In this document: positions 37,602-46,753 of the stretch, piece by piece
How the letters are laid out: every line of letters begins with the position of its first letter
How positions within the stretch are numbered: position 1 is the first letter of the stretch
NCBI RefSeq assembly: GCF_003268025.1
Contig: NZ_QLUW01000004.1
Span: 603,399 to 667,398, forward strand
Source: Paenibacillus montanisoli
GTDB taxonomy: Bacteria; Bacillota; Bacilli; Paenibacillales; Paenibacillaceae
Reading direction: 5' to 3'
DNA: 64,000 nt
The notes under the pieces: model-generated
The model's database searches: none
Seen by the model: only the letters and a program-made list of their open reading frames with translations
What the model was told of the DNA's origin: nothing
Position numbers and translations under genes: made by a program

Positions 37602-38645
37602 CTAAGCGGTTTGTTCTTCCTTATCGATGATCGCCGCGATTTCAAGTGCGGCGGCCTCGTCCGTGACGAGCACATCATCATGCCCGAAGCGCATCACGGC
37701 TGCGATCGCTTCGCCTTTGCTGCGGCCGCCTGCAATCGCAATGACGACCTCGGTTTCCATAATATCTTCGATTCTAAGGCCTACAGTGAGCATCTTATGG
37801 ACAACGGCGCCGCCTTGATCAAAATAATACCCGAACGACTCCGCAAGCGCTCCTTCGGCCTTCAGCGCGTCCACCACCGCGGCATCCACGCGTCTGCGGC
37901 GAGCCATTACCATAGCGTCTCCGATCCCGTGAATGACGATGCGGGCTTTGCGGATGACCTCTACGATCTCCCTCACATTCGGTTCCTGCATCAGAGAGGT
38001 ATAGGCTTCCTCGCCCAAGTGATCCGGTACATGAAGCATCCGGTATTGAGCGCCTGTACGCTTCGCCATGGTCGAGACGATCGTATTCGCTTGATAGTCC
38101 AAACTCTCGCCCAGTCCGCCTCTGGCAGGGACGAACCAATTGCCTTTGAGCGGCGTATGCGAAGTCAGCTGATTGGCAACCTGGGCCAATGTCGACCCGC
38201 CTGTTACGGCAATTACATCGTCCTTCTGCATCGCCTTGCTCAGCACCGCGCAGCCTGCGCGGCCAAGCTCCCGCTTCGTGTGCGGGGATTCATCGGCATC
38301 GCCCGTGACGATTACGACCTGCTTTAATCCAAAATGCTTGCGAATTCTCTCTTCCAGCTCCGACAACCCGAACATCGTTTTGTAGAAAGGCTCCATCTTC
38401 TCCATCAGCCTTTTGCCCGCTTCCGTAATGCGCATCCCTGCGGCATCGATGTGAAGCAGCTCCTGTGCTTTCAAAAAATCCGTTTCCGCCCGCAGCACCC
38501 GCTCTGTCATATCGAGCGAAGCGGCTAAAGTGCGGCGGCCGATCATATCCGAAAGCATGACCTGGCGGAGAATGAGGTATCTTTTTCTCATAACGACAAG
38601 CAAGTCCGGCAGAAGCTGTTGCTGAATTTCGATGAGAGACTGCAT
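37602..38645 (-). CDS. cggR: Central glycolytic genes regulator
   Basis: A 347-aa SorC-family repressor starting MQSLIEIQQQLLPDLLVVM. It has an N-terminal HTH (IGRRTLAASLDMTERVLRAE) and an effector domain with VTGGSTLAQVA and VPARGGLGESLD. It should repress the triose operon until fructose 1,6-bisphosphate binds. The preferred start is ATG 38645; an ATG three codons earlier is possible, and the frame is open to 38858 only by chance across the operator. Confidence 0.95.
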   Translation of the reverse strand: MQSLIEIQQQLLPDLLVVMRKRYLILRQVMLSDMIGRRTLAASLDMTERVLRAETDFLKAQELLHIDAAGMRITEAGKRLMEKMEPFYKTMFGLSELEERIRKHFGLKQVVIVTGDADESPHTKRELGRAGCAVLSKAMQKDDVIAVTGGSTLAQVANQLTSHTPLKGNWFVPARGGLGESLDYQANTIVSTMAKRTGAQYRMLHVPDHLGEEAYTSLMQEPNVREIVEVIRKARIVIHGIGDAMVMARRRRVDAAVVDALKAEGALAESFGYYFDQGGAVVHKMLTVGLRIEDIMETEVVIAIAGGRSKGEAIAAVMRFGHDDVLVTDEAAALEIAAIIDKEEQTA

Positions 38646-38698
38646 CTTAGGCATCAACTCCTGTTGCTGAAAAGAGCTTGCGTACTGCTCCGCAATGC

Positions 38699-38770
38699 TG
38701 GACTCAAAATGTCCCACATGCGCTTTTTTAGTCCCACAGTCATTGTAACCCAAACGAAGGGAAGGGGCAA
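38699..38770 (-). promoter_or_regulatory. cggR promoter with CggR operator
   Basis: On the minus strand a -35 TTGCCC (38770-38765), a 17-bp spacer and -10 TACAAT (38747-38742) are followed by TGGGACTAAAAAAGCG, whose GGGAC recurs exactly 20 bases later as TGGGACATTTTG. B. subtilis CggR binds two CGGGAC half-sites with the same 20-bp period, so repression by blocking transcription start is expected. Confidence 0.8.
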
Positions 38771-38785
38771 GATCGGTTTGCCTAA

Positions 38786-38799
38786 TGAAACCGTTTACC
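38786..38799. promoter_or_regulatory. cre-like site upstream of cggR
   Basis: TGAAACCGTTTACC matches the cre core TGNAANCGNTTNC and sits 15 bp upstream of the cggR -35, where activation by CcpA could act. Only a motif match. Confidence 0.35.
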
Positions 38800-38883
38800 G
38801 ACACGATTTGATCAAATTTTTTTTTACGGCTTGCCCTTGCTTTTCTGATCGGAATCACATATACTTATCTTCGCTGTCACTTT

Positions 38884-38958
38884 GCGCCCGTGGTCCAATG
38901 GATATGACGTAGGCCTCCGGAGCCTGAGATCGAGGTTCAATTCCTCGCGGGCGCGCCA
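38884..38958 (+). tRNA. tRNA-Arg (anticodon CCG)
   Basis: 75-nt cloverleaf: acceptor GCGCCCG with CGGGCGC, anticodon loop CTCCGGA, T-arm GAGGTTCAATTCCTC, encoded CCA. Isolated plus-strand gene. Confidence 0.95.
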
Positions 38959-38987
38959 CTTACAATTACAATGAACGATTCATAGTG

Positions 38988-39015
38988 AAGGACCTTCCGA
39001 TATCGGAGGGTCCTT
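38988..39015 (+). terminator. tRNA-Arg terminator
   Basis: AAGGACC, TTCCGA with TCGGA and GGTCCTT form a stem, then CTTTAT. Confidence 0.7.
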
Positions 39016-39111
39016 CTTTATGTCAGGCCACATGGGCTCACCTCAAACAGCATCTCCAAATTCACGCGAATGTAATCCCCAAAAAGGCTTTGCTATGCGA
39101 TTTGATGCTGA

Positions 39112-39151
39112 TTTGACCATCTTTGACTTTTGATTGGCAATCCGTTATGAT
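39112..39151 (+). promoter_or_regulatory. clpP promoter with CtsR box
   Basis: TTTGACC-ATC-TTTGACT (39112-39128) is a CtsR operator heptad pair. It overlaps the -35 TTGACT (39123-39128), followed 17 bp later by TATGAT (39146-39151). So CtsR would block RNA polymerase and stress would relieve it. Confidence 0.85.
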
Positions 39152-39187
39152 GAAGTTGTTAACAATGTTCTTAAGGAGGGACTTACG

Positions 39188-39769
39188 ATGAGCTTCATTC
39201 CAATGGTTATCGAGCAGAACAACCGTGGCGAACGCGCTTATGACATTTATTCCCGTTTGCTGAAGGATCGAATTGTATTCCTCGGTACGCCTGTCAATGA
39301 TGTAGTAGCAAACTCCATTATCGCGCAGCTGTTGTTCCTTGCTGCCGACGATCCGGACAAAGACATCTCGCTATACATTAACAGCCCTGGCGGTTCGGTT
39401 TCGGCAGGTCTCGCCATTTTCGATACGATGAATTTCATCAAGCCTGAAGTTTCTACGATCTGCGTCGGGATGGCCGCTTCGATGGGCGCATTCCTTCTTT
39501 CGGCAGGCGCCAAGGGCAAGCGTTACGCCCTGCCTAACAGCGAAGTCATGATTCACCAGCCGCTCGGCGGCGCGCAAGGCCAGGCAAGCGATATCGAAAT
39601 CCGCGCCAAGCATATTCTGAAGACGCGCGATACGCTGAACCGGATCTTATCGGCTAACACGGGCCAGCCGCTTGAGAAAATCGAGCGCGACACGGACCGC
39701 GACTACTTCATGTCCGCTGCCGAAGCTGCTTCTTACGGGCTTGTCGATAAAGTCATCGAGAAACTGTAA
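39188..39769 (+). CDS. clpP: ATP-dependent Clp protease proteolytic subunit
   Basis: A 193-aa serine peptidase that forms the two-ring chamber used with ClpX/ClpC. The triad is Ser98 (MAASMGAF), His123 (MIHQP) and Asp172. ATG 39188 follows AAGGAGGG; an earlier in-frame opening at 39134 lacks one. Standard length. Confidence 0.97.
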   Translation: MSFIPMVIEQNNRGERAYDIYSRLLKDRIVFLGTPVNDVVANSIIAQLLFLAADDPDKDISLYINSPGGSVSAGLAIFDTMNFIKPEVSTICVGMAASMGAFLLSAGAKGKRYALPNSEVMIHQPLGGAQGQASDIEIRAKHILKTRDTLNRILSANTGQPLEKIERDTDRDYFMSAAEAASYGLVDKVIEKL

Positions 39770-39792
39770 GGTTCTTTTATCTAAATATTCGA

Positions 39793-39823
39793 AGAGCGTT
39801 AATCCTTCGCGGATTAACGCTCT
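39793..39823 (+). terminator. clpP terminator
   Basis: AGAGCGTTAATCC (793-805) with GGATTAACGCTCT (811-823), then TTTTTGTTT. Confidence 0.9.
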
Positions 39824-39991
39824 TTTTGTTTGTCCTATATCACACTTCCCACACATCGTCAATAACAATTTGAAGCGCTGAATGACTACGGACTACTCCA
39901 AAAAATCATGTTAAGATGTACTAAATGATTCCATATTCACCGTCCCTTAGGTTACGCTTTGGAAATCTATTATAAACGGAGTTGCACACGC

Positions 39992-40306
39992 ATGAAACTT
40001 ACGAATCCCTTCGCAAGCGTGCGAAATTTCATTCGATCCAGTGATTCTGGCAGTGTATTCTCGTCCTACACGCCTTCGTATGAACCGAATTTCCAGCATG
40101 CGCCATCTGACTCGGACACGCATAATCTTTTCTTGCCTATGCAAGACAAGTCTCTTCTCTTGCGACCGCTTAGCGATACTCACCTGATTGAGGTCTACCA
40201 TGAGGCAAGAGCGATGCGCCTGTCCGCAGAATTTATCGCGCTGATTGAGTCGGCCATTGAACAGCGCGGACTATCCGCGAATGATGAACAGAAGTCTTTA
40301 GCCTAA
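39992..40306 (+). CDS. sda: Sda-like sporulation kinase inhibitor with N-terminal extension
   Basis: A 104-aa ORF starting after CGGAGTTGCACACGC. The last 45 or so residues (LRPLSDTHLIEVYHEARAMR, then LSAEFIALIESAIEQRGL) match Sda, the helical-hairpin protein that blocks the sporulation histidine kinase when DNA replication is troubled. B. subtilis Sda is only about 46-52 aa; here about 55 further residues precede it, ending SDTHNLFLPM. Translation from ATG 40139 would give a typical Sda but has no ribosome site. Confidence 0.7.
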   Translation: MKLTNPFASVRNFIRSSDSGSVFSSYTPSYEPNFQHAPSDSDTHNLFLPMQDKSLLLRPLSDTHLIEVYHEARAMRLSAEFIALIESAIEQRGLSANDEQKSLA

Positions 40307-40348
40307 CTGACATCGTAGAGTCAACCATGCTGACCGCTCGTCATACGA

Positions 40349-40386
40349 AAGGCAGACCCTCTCCATCCCGGAGAGAAGTCTGCCTT
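40349..40386. terminator. Terminator between sda and the SIMPL gene
   Basis: AAGGCAGA (349-356) with TCTGCCTT (379-386), with inner pairing CTCTCC/GGAGAG; TATTTTG follows on the plus strand. Confidence 0.75.
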
Positions 40387-40403
40387 ATTTTGTTGCTCTT
40401 CCC

Positions 40404-41174
40404 TTATTGCATTTCGTAGACAACCGTTACATCTGCGGAAACATTGATGACGCCCGTCTGCACGCTTGTCTCCGCTTTATCGGCTGCAGCATCGCTCGCC
40501 GCCATTTCACCCCGTCCATAATAGATAGGACCGCCGCTTACGCCATTTTGCGAGATGCTAATGACTTCTTTAACTTGCTTGCCGGCTGCTTTGGCCAGAG
40601 CGGATGCCTTGGCTTTCGCGTTCGCCATCGCCTTCTCCAGCGCTTGAATCTCATATTGCTCCTGCTTCTCCGTATTGAATTGCACCCCGTCTACGCGGTT
40701 TGCGCCCGATGCCGACAGCTCGTCAAGCAGTTTGCCGATGCCGTCGAGATTGCGGGTCGTAATTTGAATGTTGTGCACGGCCAGGTAGCCTTTGATTTTG
40801 CTTGAGCCGTCCTTGCTGCTGTAATCATACTCAGCCTGCACGTAGAAGCCAATCGTCTTGACATCCTTCGCATTCATTTTGTATTTGTCGAATAGCACCT
40901 TTTTCAATCCTTCAAACTGTGTCGCATTCTTGGACTGGGCTTCCTTCGCCGTCGCTGCCCGCGCTTCCACCGCCACGCTTAAATACGCCACATCCGGTGC
41001 CGCCTCCAGCTTGCCCGTACCCGATACTGTAATTGTGCTCTTCTGTACCACGCTGCCGTTGTCCACCGCGTGCACCTCGTTCTTGCCAAATCCGTTTGCC
41101 CCGATCAGTGCGCCTACGCCAACCGCCAGCGCCAATACAGGTACCAGCACCCATTTCGGCTTGATCATTAACAT
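40404..41174 (-). CDS. SIMPL-domain (DUF541) exported protein
   Basis: A 256-aa protein with an N-terminal membrane anchor or signal (VLVPVLALAVGVGALIGANG) and a SIMPL domain: ITVSGTGKLEAAPDVAYLSV, IGFYVQAEYDYS, VDGVQFNTEKQEQYEIQALE. The start ATG 41174 has AAGGGG 9 bases upstream; 41198 is an alternative. Role of SIMPL proteins is poorly defined, outside the membrane. Confidence 0.85.
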   Translation of the reverse strand: MLMIKPKWVLVPVLALAVGVGALIGANGFGKNEVHAVDNGSVVQKSTITVSGTGKLEAAPDVAYLSVAVEARAATAKEAQSKNATQFEGLKKVLFDKYKMNAKDVKTIGFYVQAEYDYSSKDGSSKIKGYLAVHNIQITTRNLDGIGKLLDELSASGANRVDGVQFNTEKQEQYEIQALEKAMANAKAKASALAKAAGKQVKEVISISQNGVSGGPIYYGRGEMAASDAAADKAETSVQTGVINVSADVTVVYEMQ

Positions 41175-41278
41175 CACAATCAACCCCTTATTCTCCATAT
41201 TTTCTTTCTTCTATTAATGACGTTGTAAGCGTATTCTTTGTTGCGTCCCCATAGCCCTAAAAAGTAAAAAAACAGAAA

Positions 41279-41299
41279 AAAACCCCCTTTCGGGAGTTT
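41279..41299 (-). terminator. Terminator of the trxB-HPr cluster
   Basis: AAACTCCCGAAAGGGGGTTT hairpin followed by TTTTTTC on the minus strand, just after the HPr gene. Confidence 0.85.
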
Positions 41300-41323
41300 C
41301 TTCAAGTCGTTTATGACTGATTA

Positions 41324-41593
41324 TTATTGGTTCTCCAATTCTTCCTTGCTAACCAGGTTTACTAAAGCGGTTACAGCTTGATCTGCGTCCGAACCTTCCG
41401 CGCTTATCGTAACCTCAGTACCGGAGCTAATAGCAAGGCTCATAATCCCCATAATCGATTTAGCGTTCACTTTTTTATCGTCTTTCTCTACGAACACCTC
41501 GGAAGAAAACTTGTTCGCTTCCTGAACAAAAAGTGCGGCCGGTCTTGCATGAAGACCTGTCTTCAGCCGAACGACAACCGGATGCCTTGTCAT
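41324..41593 (-). CDS. HPr-family phosphocarrier protein at the crh locus
   Basis: An 89-aa HPr-fold protein. Residues GLHARPA (13-19) keep His15, the PTS-phosphorylated site, and AKSIMGIMSLA carries the regulatory Ser46. In B. subtilis the protein at this place (after whiA) is Crh, which lacks His15. This one could therefore serve both PTS transfer and CcpA co-repression. Confidence 0.93.
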   Translation of the reverse strand: MTRHPVVVRLKTGLHARPAALFVQEANKFSSEVFVEKDDKKVNAKSIMGIMSLAISSGTEVTISAEGSDADQAVTALVNLVSKEELENQ

Positions 41594-41696
41594 GGAAACC
41601 TTACCCCCTATACGAATTTCAATCCTGCGATCCCTTGTACCAATGTCATTTTAATCGCTATTATATCACTTTTCCAAATTCTACACTAGCCTTTGC

Positions 41697-42626
41697 TTAA
41701 CCGTTCCTTAATTTTTCGGCCAACTCATCGATTTTGCGCAGGCGATGGTTAACGCCGGACTTGCTCACCTTGCCTTTGAGCATTTCGCCGACTTCCGTCA
41801 AATTCAGATCCGGATGCATCAGCCGTATATGAGCCACCTCGCGAAGCTTCTCAGGCAGGGAATCCAGCCCGACCTCGCGCTCAAGCAGCTTAATATTATC
41901 GATCTGCCGTACAGCGGCCCCGATCGTTTTATTCAAATTCGCCGTCTCGCAGTTGACGATCCGGTTGACGGAGTTGCGCATATCCCGCATGATGCGGACA
42001 TCCTCGAATTTGAAGAGTGCCTGATGGGCCCCGATAATGCTAAGGAGCTCGATAATTTTCTCGCCCTCTTTCATGTAGAAGATGAACCCTTTCTTGCGTT
42101 CAATGCAGCGGGCGTTCAGATCGAACTTGTTCGCCAGCTCCACGAGTGCTTGACAGTGCTCATCGTACATCGTGGCAATCTCCAAGTGGTAGGACGATCC
42201 CTCCGGATTGTTCACCGAACCCCCGGCTAGGAACGCGCCGCGCAGATAGGAGCGCTTGCAGCATGATTTGCGAATGATGTCCCGATCGATGCCCTGATTA
42301 AACATAAAGCCTTCGGAGACAATCTTGAGGTCGCTCAATATTTCCTGAACCCTCGCCGGAATTCGCACAATATAGACATTGTTCTTCTTCAGCCTCATTT
42401 TTTTGCGTACAAGCAGCTCCGTATGAACCGCGAACTGCTTCTTAATGAGGGAGTAGATGCGTCTTGCGATCGCCGCGTTTTCTGTCGATATATCGAGTAT
42501 AACCTTCCGGCTCGATAATGAAACCGAACCGTTCATTCGAATCAGCGCGGAGAGCTCTGCCTTCTCGCAGCATGGATCCGCTTCGATGAGCGTCAATTCT
42601 TTTTTGGTTTGTCCCGCAAAAGACAA
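41697..42626 (-). CDS. whiA: DNA-binding protein WhiA
   Basis: A 309-aa protein with an N-terminal LAGLIDADG-like fold ([16 protein letters not shown]) and a C-terminal HTH ([20 protein letters not shown]). It helps cell division and sporulation regulation. It follows glmR by 6 bases and precedes the HPr gene, the standard arrangement. Confidence 0.96.
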   Translation of the reverse strand: MSFAGQTKKELTLIEADPCCEKAELSALIRMNGSVSLSSRKVILDISTENAAIARRIYSLIKKQFAVHTELLVRKKMRLKKNNVYIVRIPARVQEILSDLKIVSEGFMFNQGIDRDIIRKSCCKRSYLRGAFLAGGSVNNPEGSSYHLEIATMYDEHCQALVELANKFDLNARCIERKKGFIFYMKEGEKIIELLSIIGAHQALFKFEDVRIMRDMRNSVNRIVNCETANLNKTIGAAVRQIDNIKLLEREVGLDSLPEKLREVAHIRLMHPDLNLTEVGEMLKGKVSKSGVNHRLRKIDELAEKLRNG

Positions 42627-42632
42627 TGTAAC

Positions 42633-43616
42633 TCACCTCTTTCGTTCCATCCAGTTTTCCACAAGCTGATAAATATGATGACTTAACCTCGCAGCATCAT
42701 GACGCAAGTAGGTTCTGAACAGCACAAGCCGGTCTGCAATGACCTCATAACCGCGCCGCTTCACTTCTTCCAGATCAAGATGTACCGCCTTTGCTCCCCG
42801 CTCGGCATACTTTTGCTGTACCTGCTCGGGGATTTCACCGTCATTTACGATAACATAGTCAAACAAATGATGTCCAATATGCGCATGGACGGCATCCAAA
42901 TGGTCGCCGACCGAATAATTGTCTGTTTCTCCTGGCTGGGTCATCACATTGCAAACGAATATTTTGACCGCATTCGAATCAACGATACTTTCTGCTAGTT
43001 TCGGAACCAGCAGATTCGGAATGATACTGGTATACAGACTCCCCGGACCGATTAGAATAGCATCGGCTTCGCGGATTGCCTCTACTGCTTCCTCCAGCGG
43101 CTCGACATCAGCAGGCTCGATAAAGACCCGCTTGATCGCTTTCCCCGCCTTCGGAATGTTGGACTCGCCCGTGATGATGGTGCCGTCAACTGTTTCCGCC
43201 TTCAGCACGATCGCTTCCCCGGCTGCCGGAAGTACGCGGCCGCGGACAGCAAGCACCTTGCTCAGCATCCGCACGCCGGAAACGAAGTCGCCCGATATGT
43301 CGGTCATGGCCGCAAGCATAAGGTTGCCCAAGCTGTGACCCGCTAGCCCGGTTCCGGAATTAAACCGGTATTGCAGCATATCGGAGAGAAGCGGTTCTAC
43401 ATCGGCAAGCGCGATCAGCACGTTGCGAATATCGCCCGGAGGCGGCATCTGCAGCTCATTTCGCAGAATGCCGGAGCTGCCGCCATCGTCGGCCACCGTC
43501 ACGATTGCCGTAATGTCAAGCGGTTTCTCCTTCAATCCGCGCAGCATCACCGAGAGCCCTGTTCCTCCGCCGATGACGACAATGCGGGGGTTCTGTACTT
43601 TACTACGCGTTTTCAC
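42633..43616 (-). CDS. glmR: Gluconeogenesis factor GlmR/YvcK
   Basis: A 327-aa UDP-GlcNAc-binding CofD-like protein: VVIGGGTGLSVMLRGLKEKP, TVADDGGSSGILR, LPPPGDIRN-like MPPPGDIRN and LIGPGSLYTSI are family motifs. It directs carbon to cell-wall precursors. Encoded 6 bases after rapZ. Confidence 0.96.
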   Translation of the reverse strand: MKTRSKVQNPRIVVIGGGTGLSVMLRGLKEKPLDITAIVTVADDGGSSGILRNELQMPPPGDIRNVLIALADVEPLLSDMLQYRFNSGTGLAGHSLGNLMLAAMTDISGDFVSGVRMLSKVLAVRGRVLPAAGEAIVLKAETVDGTIITGESNIPKAGKAIKRVFIEPADVEPLEEAVEAIREADAILIGPGSLYTSIIPNLLVPKLAESIVDSNAVKIFVCNVMTQPGETDNYSVGDHLDAVHAHIGHHLFDYVIVNDGEIPEQVQQKYAERGAKAVHLDLEEVKRRGYEVIADRLVLFRTYLRHDAARLSHHIYQLVENWMERKR

Positions 43617-43622
43617 GCTGCC

Positions 43623-44516
43623 TCAACCCCGATCACGATCTGAATCTCGATGACTGACTCGAACGAGTTCTGTGTCACTGCTGCCAAGCATCCGGCCCAA
43701 ATATTCGGCGATCGCGACCGAACGGTGCTTCCCGCCAGTGCAGCCGATTCCGATGACGACTTGGCTTTTGCCTTCTTTCCTGTAAAGAGGAATAAGGAAT
43801 TGAAGCATATCGAGCAGCTTGGTGAGAAACGCCTGCGTCTCCGGCCATTTCATGACATACTCGTACACTTCGACATCCATCCCGGTGTTCGGGCGCAGAT
43901 GATCGACATAATGCGGGTTCGGCAGAAAACGTACATCATAAATCAGATCGGCATCGATCGGAATGCCATACTTGAACCCAAACGAAGTGACGTTAATCGA
44001 AATCGTACTAAGATCCGAATTTCTGAATCTGGACATGATCCGTTCTTTTAACTGAACCGGCTTCAGGCTGCTCGTATCGATAACCTGCGTTGCTGATCCC
44101 TTGAGATCCTCCAAAATCCGCCGCTCCAGCTTAATGCCCTCGAGCGGCAAGCCCTCCGGCGCGAGCGGGTGCAAGCGGCGGCTTTCCTTATACCGCTGAA
44201 CAAGCACGCTGTCCGTTGCATCCAAGAATAGAATCTCATACCCGATCGTGTAGTGTTCCTTCAAGTAGGTCAAGGACTCCGACAAGGCCGTAAAAAACTC
44301 GCGGCCGCGCAAGTCGATCACCAGCGCGACCTTACCGATTTTGCCGTTGGACTGCTCAATGAGCTCCGCAAATTTCGGGATGAGCACCGGCGGAAGATTA
44401 TCGACGCAGAAAAATCCGAGATCCTCCAGGCTCTGCACCGCAATCGTCTTACCGGCACCGGACATGCCTGTAATGATGACAAGCTTCGCCATCGTTGTTC
44501 CCGCTTCCACCTTCAA
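43623..44516 (-). CDS. rapZ: RNase adapter protein RapZ/YvcJ
   Basis: A 297-aa nucleotide-binding protein with GMSGAGKT (Walker A), [16 protein letters not shown] and the C-terminal [17 protein letters not shown]. The TTG at 44516 has GGGAGGG just before it; ATG 44492 ([16 protein letters not shown]) is the alternative. In B. subtilis it is a GTP/ATP hydrolysing protein affecting competence and cell-wall sensing. Confidence 0.95.
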   Translation of the reverse strand: MKVEAGTTMAKLVIITGMSGAGKTIAVQSLEDLGFFCVDNLPPVLIPKFAELIEQSNGKIGKVALVIDLRGREFFTALSESLTYLKEHYTIGYEILFLDATDSVLVQRYKESRRLHPLAPEGLPLEGIKLERRILEDLKGSATQVIDTSSLKPVQLKERIMSRFRNSDLSTISINVTSFGFKYGIPIDADLIYDVRFLPNPHYVDHLRPNTGMDVEVYEYVMKWPETQAFLTKLLDMLQFLIPLYRKEGKSQVVIGIGCTGGKHRSVAIAEYLGRMLGSSDTELVRVSHRDSDRDRG

Positions 44517-44547
44517 TCCCTCCCACCGTTTGAACTATTCAATTAAG

Positions 44548-45498
44548 CTAAGCGCGAATGATCAAACCTGCCGCGCCGACGACGCCTGCATCGTTGCCTA
44601 GAATAGCCGGCACGATTTCCACGCCTTCCTGCGCCATTTCAGGCGCCGCTTTTTTGAACGCTTCGCGAATTTGCTCGAACAGGAATTCGCCGGCCTTGGA
44701 AACGCCGCCGCCGATAATAAAACGCTGCGGATTAAGCACAACCGATACCGTTGCCATCGATTTGCCCAAGTAGTGCGCCGCGCGCGCTACGATACGGGCA
44801 GCGACTTCATCGCCAGCTTTCGCAGCGTCGACGACATCCTTCGCCATGATGTTCTCCACGAACGAAAGCGACGTGCGGTCGCCGCGCTCGACAGCGTCTT
44901 TCGCCATGCGGATGATGCCCGTAGCGGAAGAAACGGTCTCCAGGCAGCCCATTTTACCGCAGCCGCATTGGATCGCTTCGAGATCCGGCACGATTGGAAT
45001 GTGACCAAGCTCGCCCGCCATGCCTGCGAAGCCTTCCACGATTTTGCCGTTGATGATAACGCCGCCGCCTACACCTGTTCCGAGCGTGTAACATACGCAG
45101 TCGGAAATGCCGCGGCCCGCGCCAGCCCATGCTTCGCCAAGCGCAGCTACGTTAGCGTCATTATTTACAAGCACCTTCTTGCCGAGTTTCTCTTCGAGAA
45201 TCGACTTAAGAGGCACATTATCGAAATAAAGGTTAACCGATTTCTTCACGATTCCGTTCGGGATATCGAGGAAGCCGGCGATGCCGATGCCTACGCCCTC
45301 AACTTGCTCCCACGTAAATGGAGATTGCTCCACGATCAGTTTGGCGTAGTCGGCAATATTGGCGCAAACCGCATCGGAGCCTTTCTCAACTTCAGTTGCT
45401 CCTTCATACGTATGCAGCAGGGCGCCTTCCATGCTGCAAATACCAACCTTAATAGTTGTACCGCCAATATCAACACCAACGACGATTTTCTCGGACAT
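44548..45498 (-). CDS. glcK: Glucokinase, ROK family
   Basis: A 316-aa glucose kinase. It begins with the ATP-binding GVDIGGTTIKVGI and has GELGH followed by the full zinc motif QCGCGKMGCLE (177-187), with GAGRGISDCVCYTLGTGVGG. Complete, unlike the ROK protein at 17895-18776. A GAGGTGG ribosome site and a TATATTAT patch before it hint at its own promoter. Confidence 0.93.
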   Translation of the reverse strand: MSEKIVVGVDIGGTTIKVGICSMEGALLHTYEGATEVEKGSDAVCANIADYAKLIVEQSPFTWEQVEGVGIGIAGFLDIPNGIVKKSVNLYFDNVPLKSILEEKLGKKVLVNNDANVAALGEAWAGAGRGISDCVCYTLGTGVGGGVIINGKIVEGFAGMAGELGHIPIVPDLEAIQCGCGKMGCLETVSSATGIIRMAKDAVERGDRTSLSFVENIMAKDVVDAAKAGDEVAARIVARAAHYLGKSMATVSVVLNPQRFIIGGGVSKAGEFLFEQIREAFKKAAPEMAQEGVEIVPAILGNDAGVVGAAGLIIRA

Positions 45499-45674
45499 AA
45501 TAGGCCACCTCTATAATATAAGTATCTAGTTTTACTTCCGTTCCAACTAAACTATAAGCGAACGCTTCCAACTGGTCAAGGACAATCACCTTCGCTGATT
45601 CGTCAGCATTTTCGCGGATTATCGGGATAAATAGATTCATATAAAAGCCCTTTAAGCCGCTTCCGACATGAAGC

Positions 45675-45701
45675 GACGCTGTCCGTGCTTCGGACAGCGT
45701 C
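45675..45701. terminator. Perfect 11-bp hairpin between trxB and glcK
   Basis: GACGCTGTCCG (675-685) with CGGACAGCGTC (691-701), loop TGCTT. No T-tract follows, so its ability to terminate is unclear. The 45499-45746 gap contains no gene I would call. Confidence 0.55.
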
Positions 45702-45746
45702 ATCCATGCGTCGTGTACTTCATTGCACGCTCACGCGGGCAAAGGT

Positions 45747-46694
45747 TTAAACCGTCTGGCTCCAGTCATGCACCGCATGGCCTTCCAGGAACTTCTCGCA
45801 GTCCAGCGCAGCCATGCAGCCGCTGCCCGCAGCCGTAATCGCTTGGCGGTATTTGTTGTCCTGCACGTCACCGCAGGCGAAGATACCCGGAATATTCGTC
45901 TCGGACGTACCCGGCTTCACGATCAAATAGCCCGTTTCGTCCGTTTGCAGCTGTCCGCCGAGGAATTTCGTGTTCGGCGTGTGGCCGATCGCGACGAAGA
46001 TGCCGTTCGTTTCGATCACTTCTTCTTCGCCGGTTTGATTGTTGCGCACCTTCAGGCCGGTAACGCCCATGCCGGTCGCGACAACTTCAAGCGGCGTGCG
46101 GTCCAGCGCCCAACTGATCTTGCCGTTCTCGCGGGCGCGGTCCTGCATGATTTTCGAAGCGCGCATTTCGGCGCGGCGGTGTACAAGCACAACTTCGGAT
46201 GCGAAACGCGTCAGGAAGTTCGCCTCTTCCATCGCGGAGTCGCCGCCGCCGACTACGATGATTTTCTTGCCGCGGAAGAAGAAGCCGTCGCAGGTTGCGC
46301 AGGTGCTGACGCCTTTGCCCACGTTCTCGCGCTCGCCCGGGATGCCCAAGTACTTAGCCGAAGCGCCTGTCGAGATAATCAAAGCTTCCGCTTGCAGCTC
46401 GCCTTGTCCTTCTACCTGCAGCGTAAACGGACGCTTGGAGGTATCGACCGAGTTTACCCAACCGGTGCGGAATTCCGCCCCGAAGCGTTCCGCTTGCTTG
46501 CGCATATTCGCCATGAGGTCCGGTCCCATGATGCCTTCCGGGAAGCCCGGGAAGTTCTCGACCTCCGTCGTTGTCGTCAATTGGCCGCCTGGCTCGGGAC
46601 CTTCGATGACAAGCGGGTTCATGTTGGCGCGAGCCAAGTAAATCGCGGCTGTCAGCCCTGCCGGGCCTGTTCCGATAATAATTGCTTTGTACAC
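45747..46694 (-). CDS. trxB: Thioredoxin reductase
   Basis: A 315-aa FAD/NADPH flavoenzyme. GTGPAGLTAAIYLARA at the start, the redox pair CATC (132-135), GGGDSAMEEA for NADPH and FACGDV at the end. The GTG start follows GGAGGCAACCAGC. It keeps thioredoxin reduced. Confidence 0.97.
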   Translation of the reverse strand: MYKAIIIGTGPAGLTAAIYLARANMNPLVIEGPEPGGQLTTTTEVENFPGFPEGIMGPDLMANMRKQAERFGAEFRTGWVNSVDTSKRPFTLQVEGQGELQAEALIISTGASAKYLGIPGERENVGKGVSTCATCDGFFFRGKKIIVVGGGDSAMEEANFLTRFASEVVLVHRRAEMRASKIMQDRARENGKISWALDRTPLEVVATGMGVTGLKVRNNQTGEEEVIETNGIFVAIGHTPNTKFLGGQLQTDETGYLIVKPGTSETNIPGIFACGDVQDNKYRQAITAAGSGCMAALDCEKFLEGHAVHDWSQTV

Positions 46695-46753
46695 GCTGGT
46701 TGCCTCCTAAACGTTAGAGTGCCGGCACCGAGAAATCGCTGCGACGACGGGCT

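Noticed and set aside
42442..42669. Small frames antisense or overlapping whiA/glmR
   Set aside because: Chance frames in dense coding DNA without start signals.
45470..45703. 77-aa minus-strand frame between trxB and glcK
   Set aside because: It runs through an 11-bp perfect hairpin, has no ribosome site and overlaps glcK; hydrophobic look is not enough.
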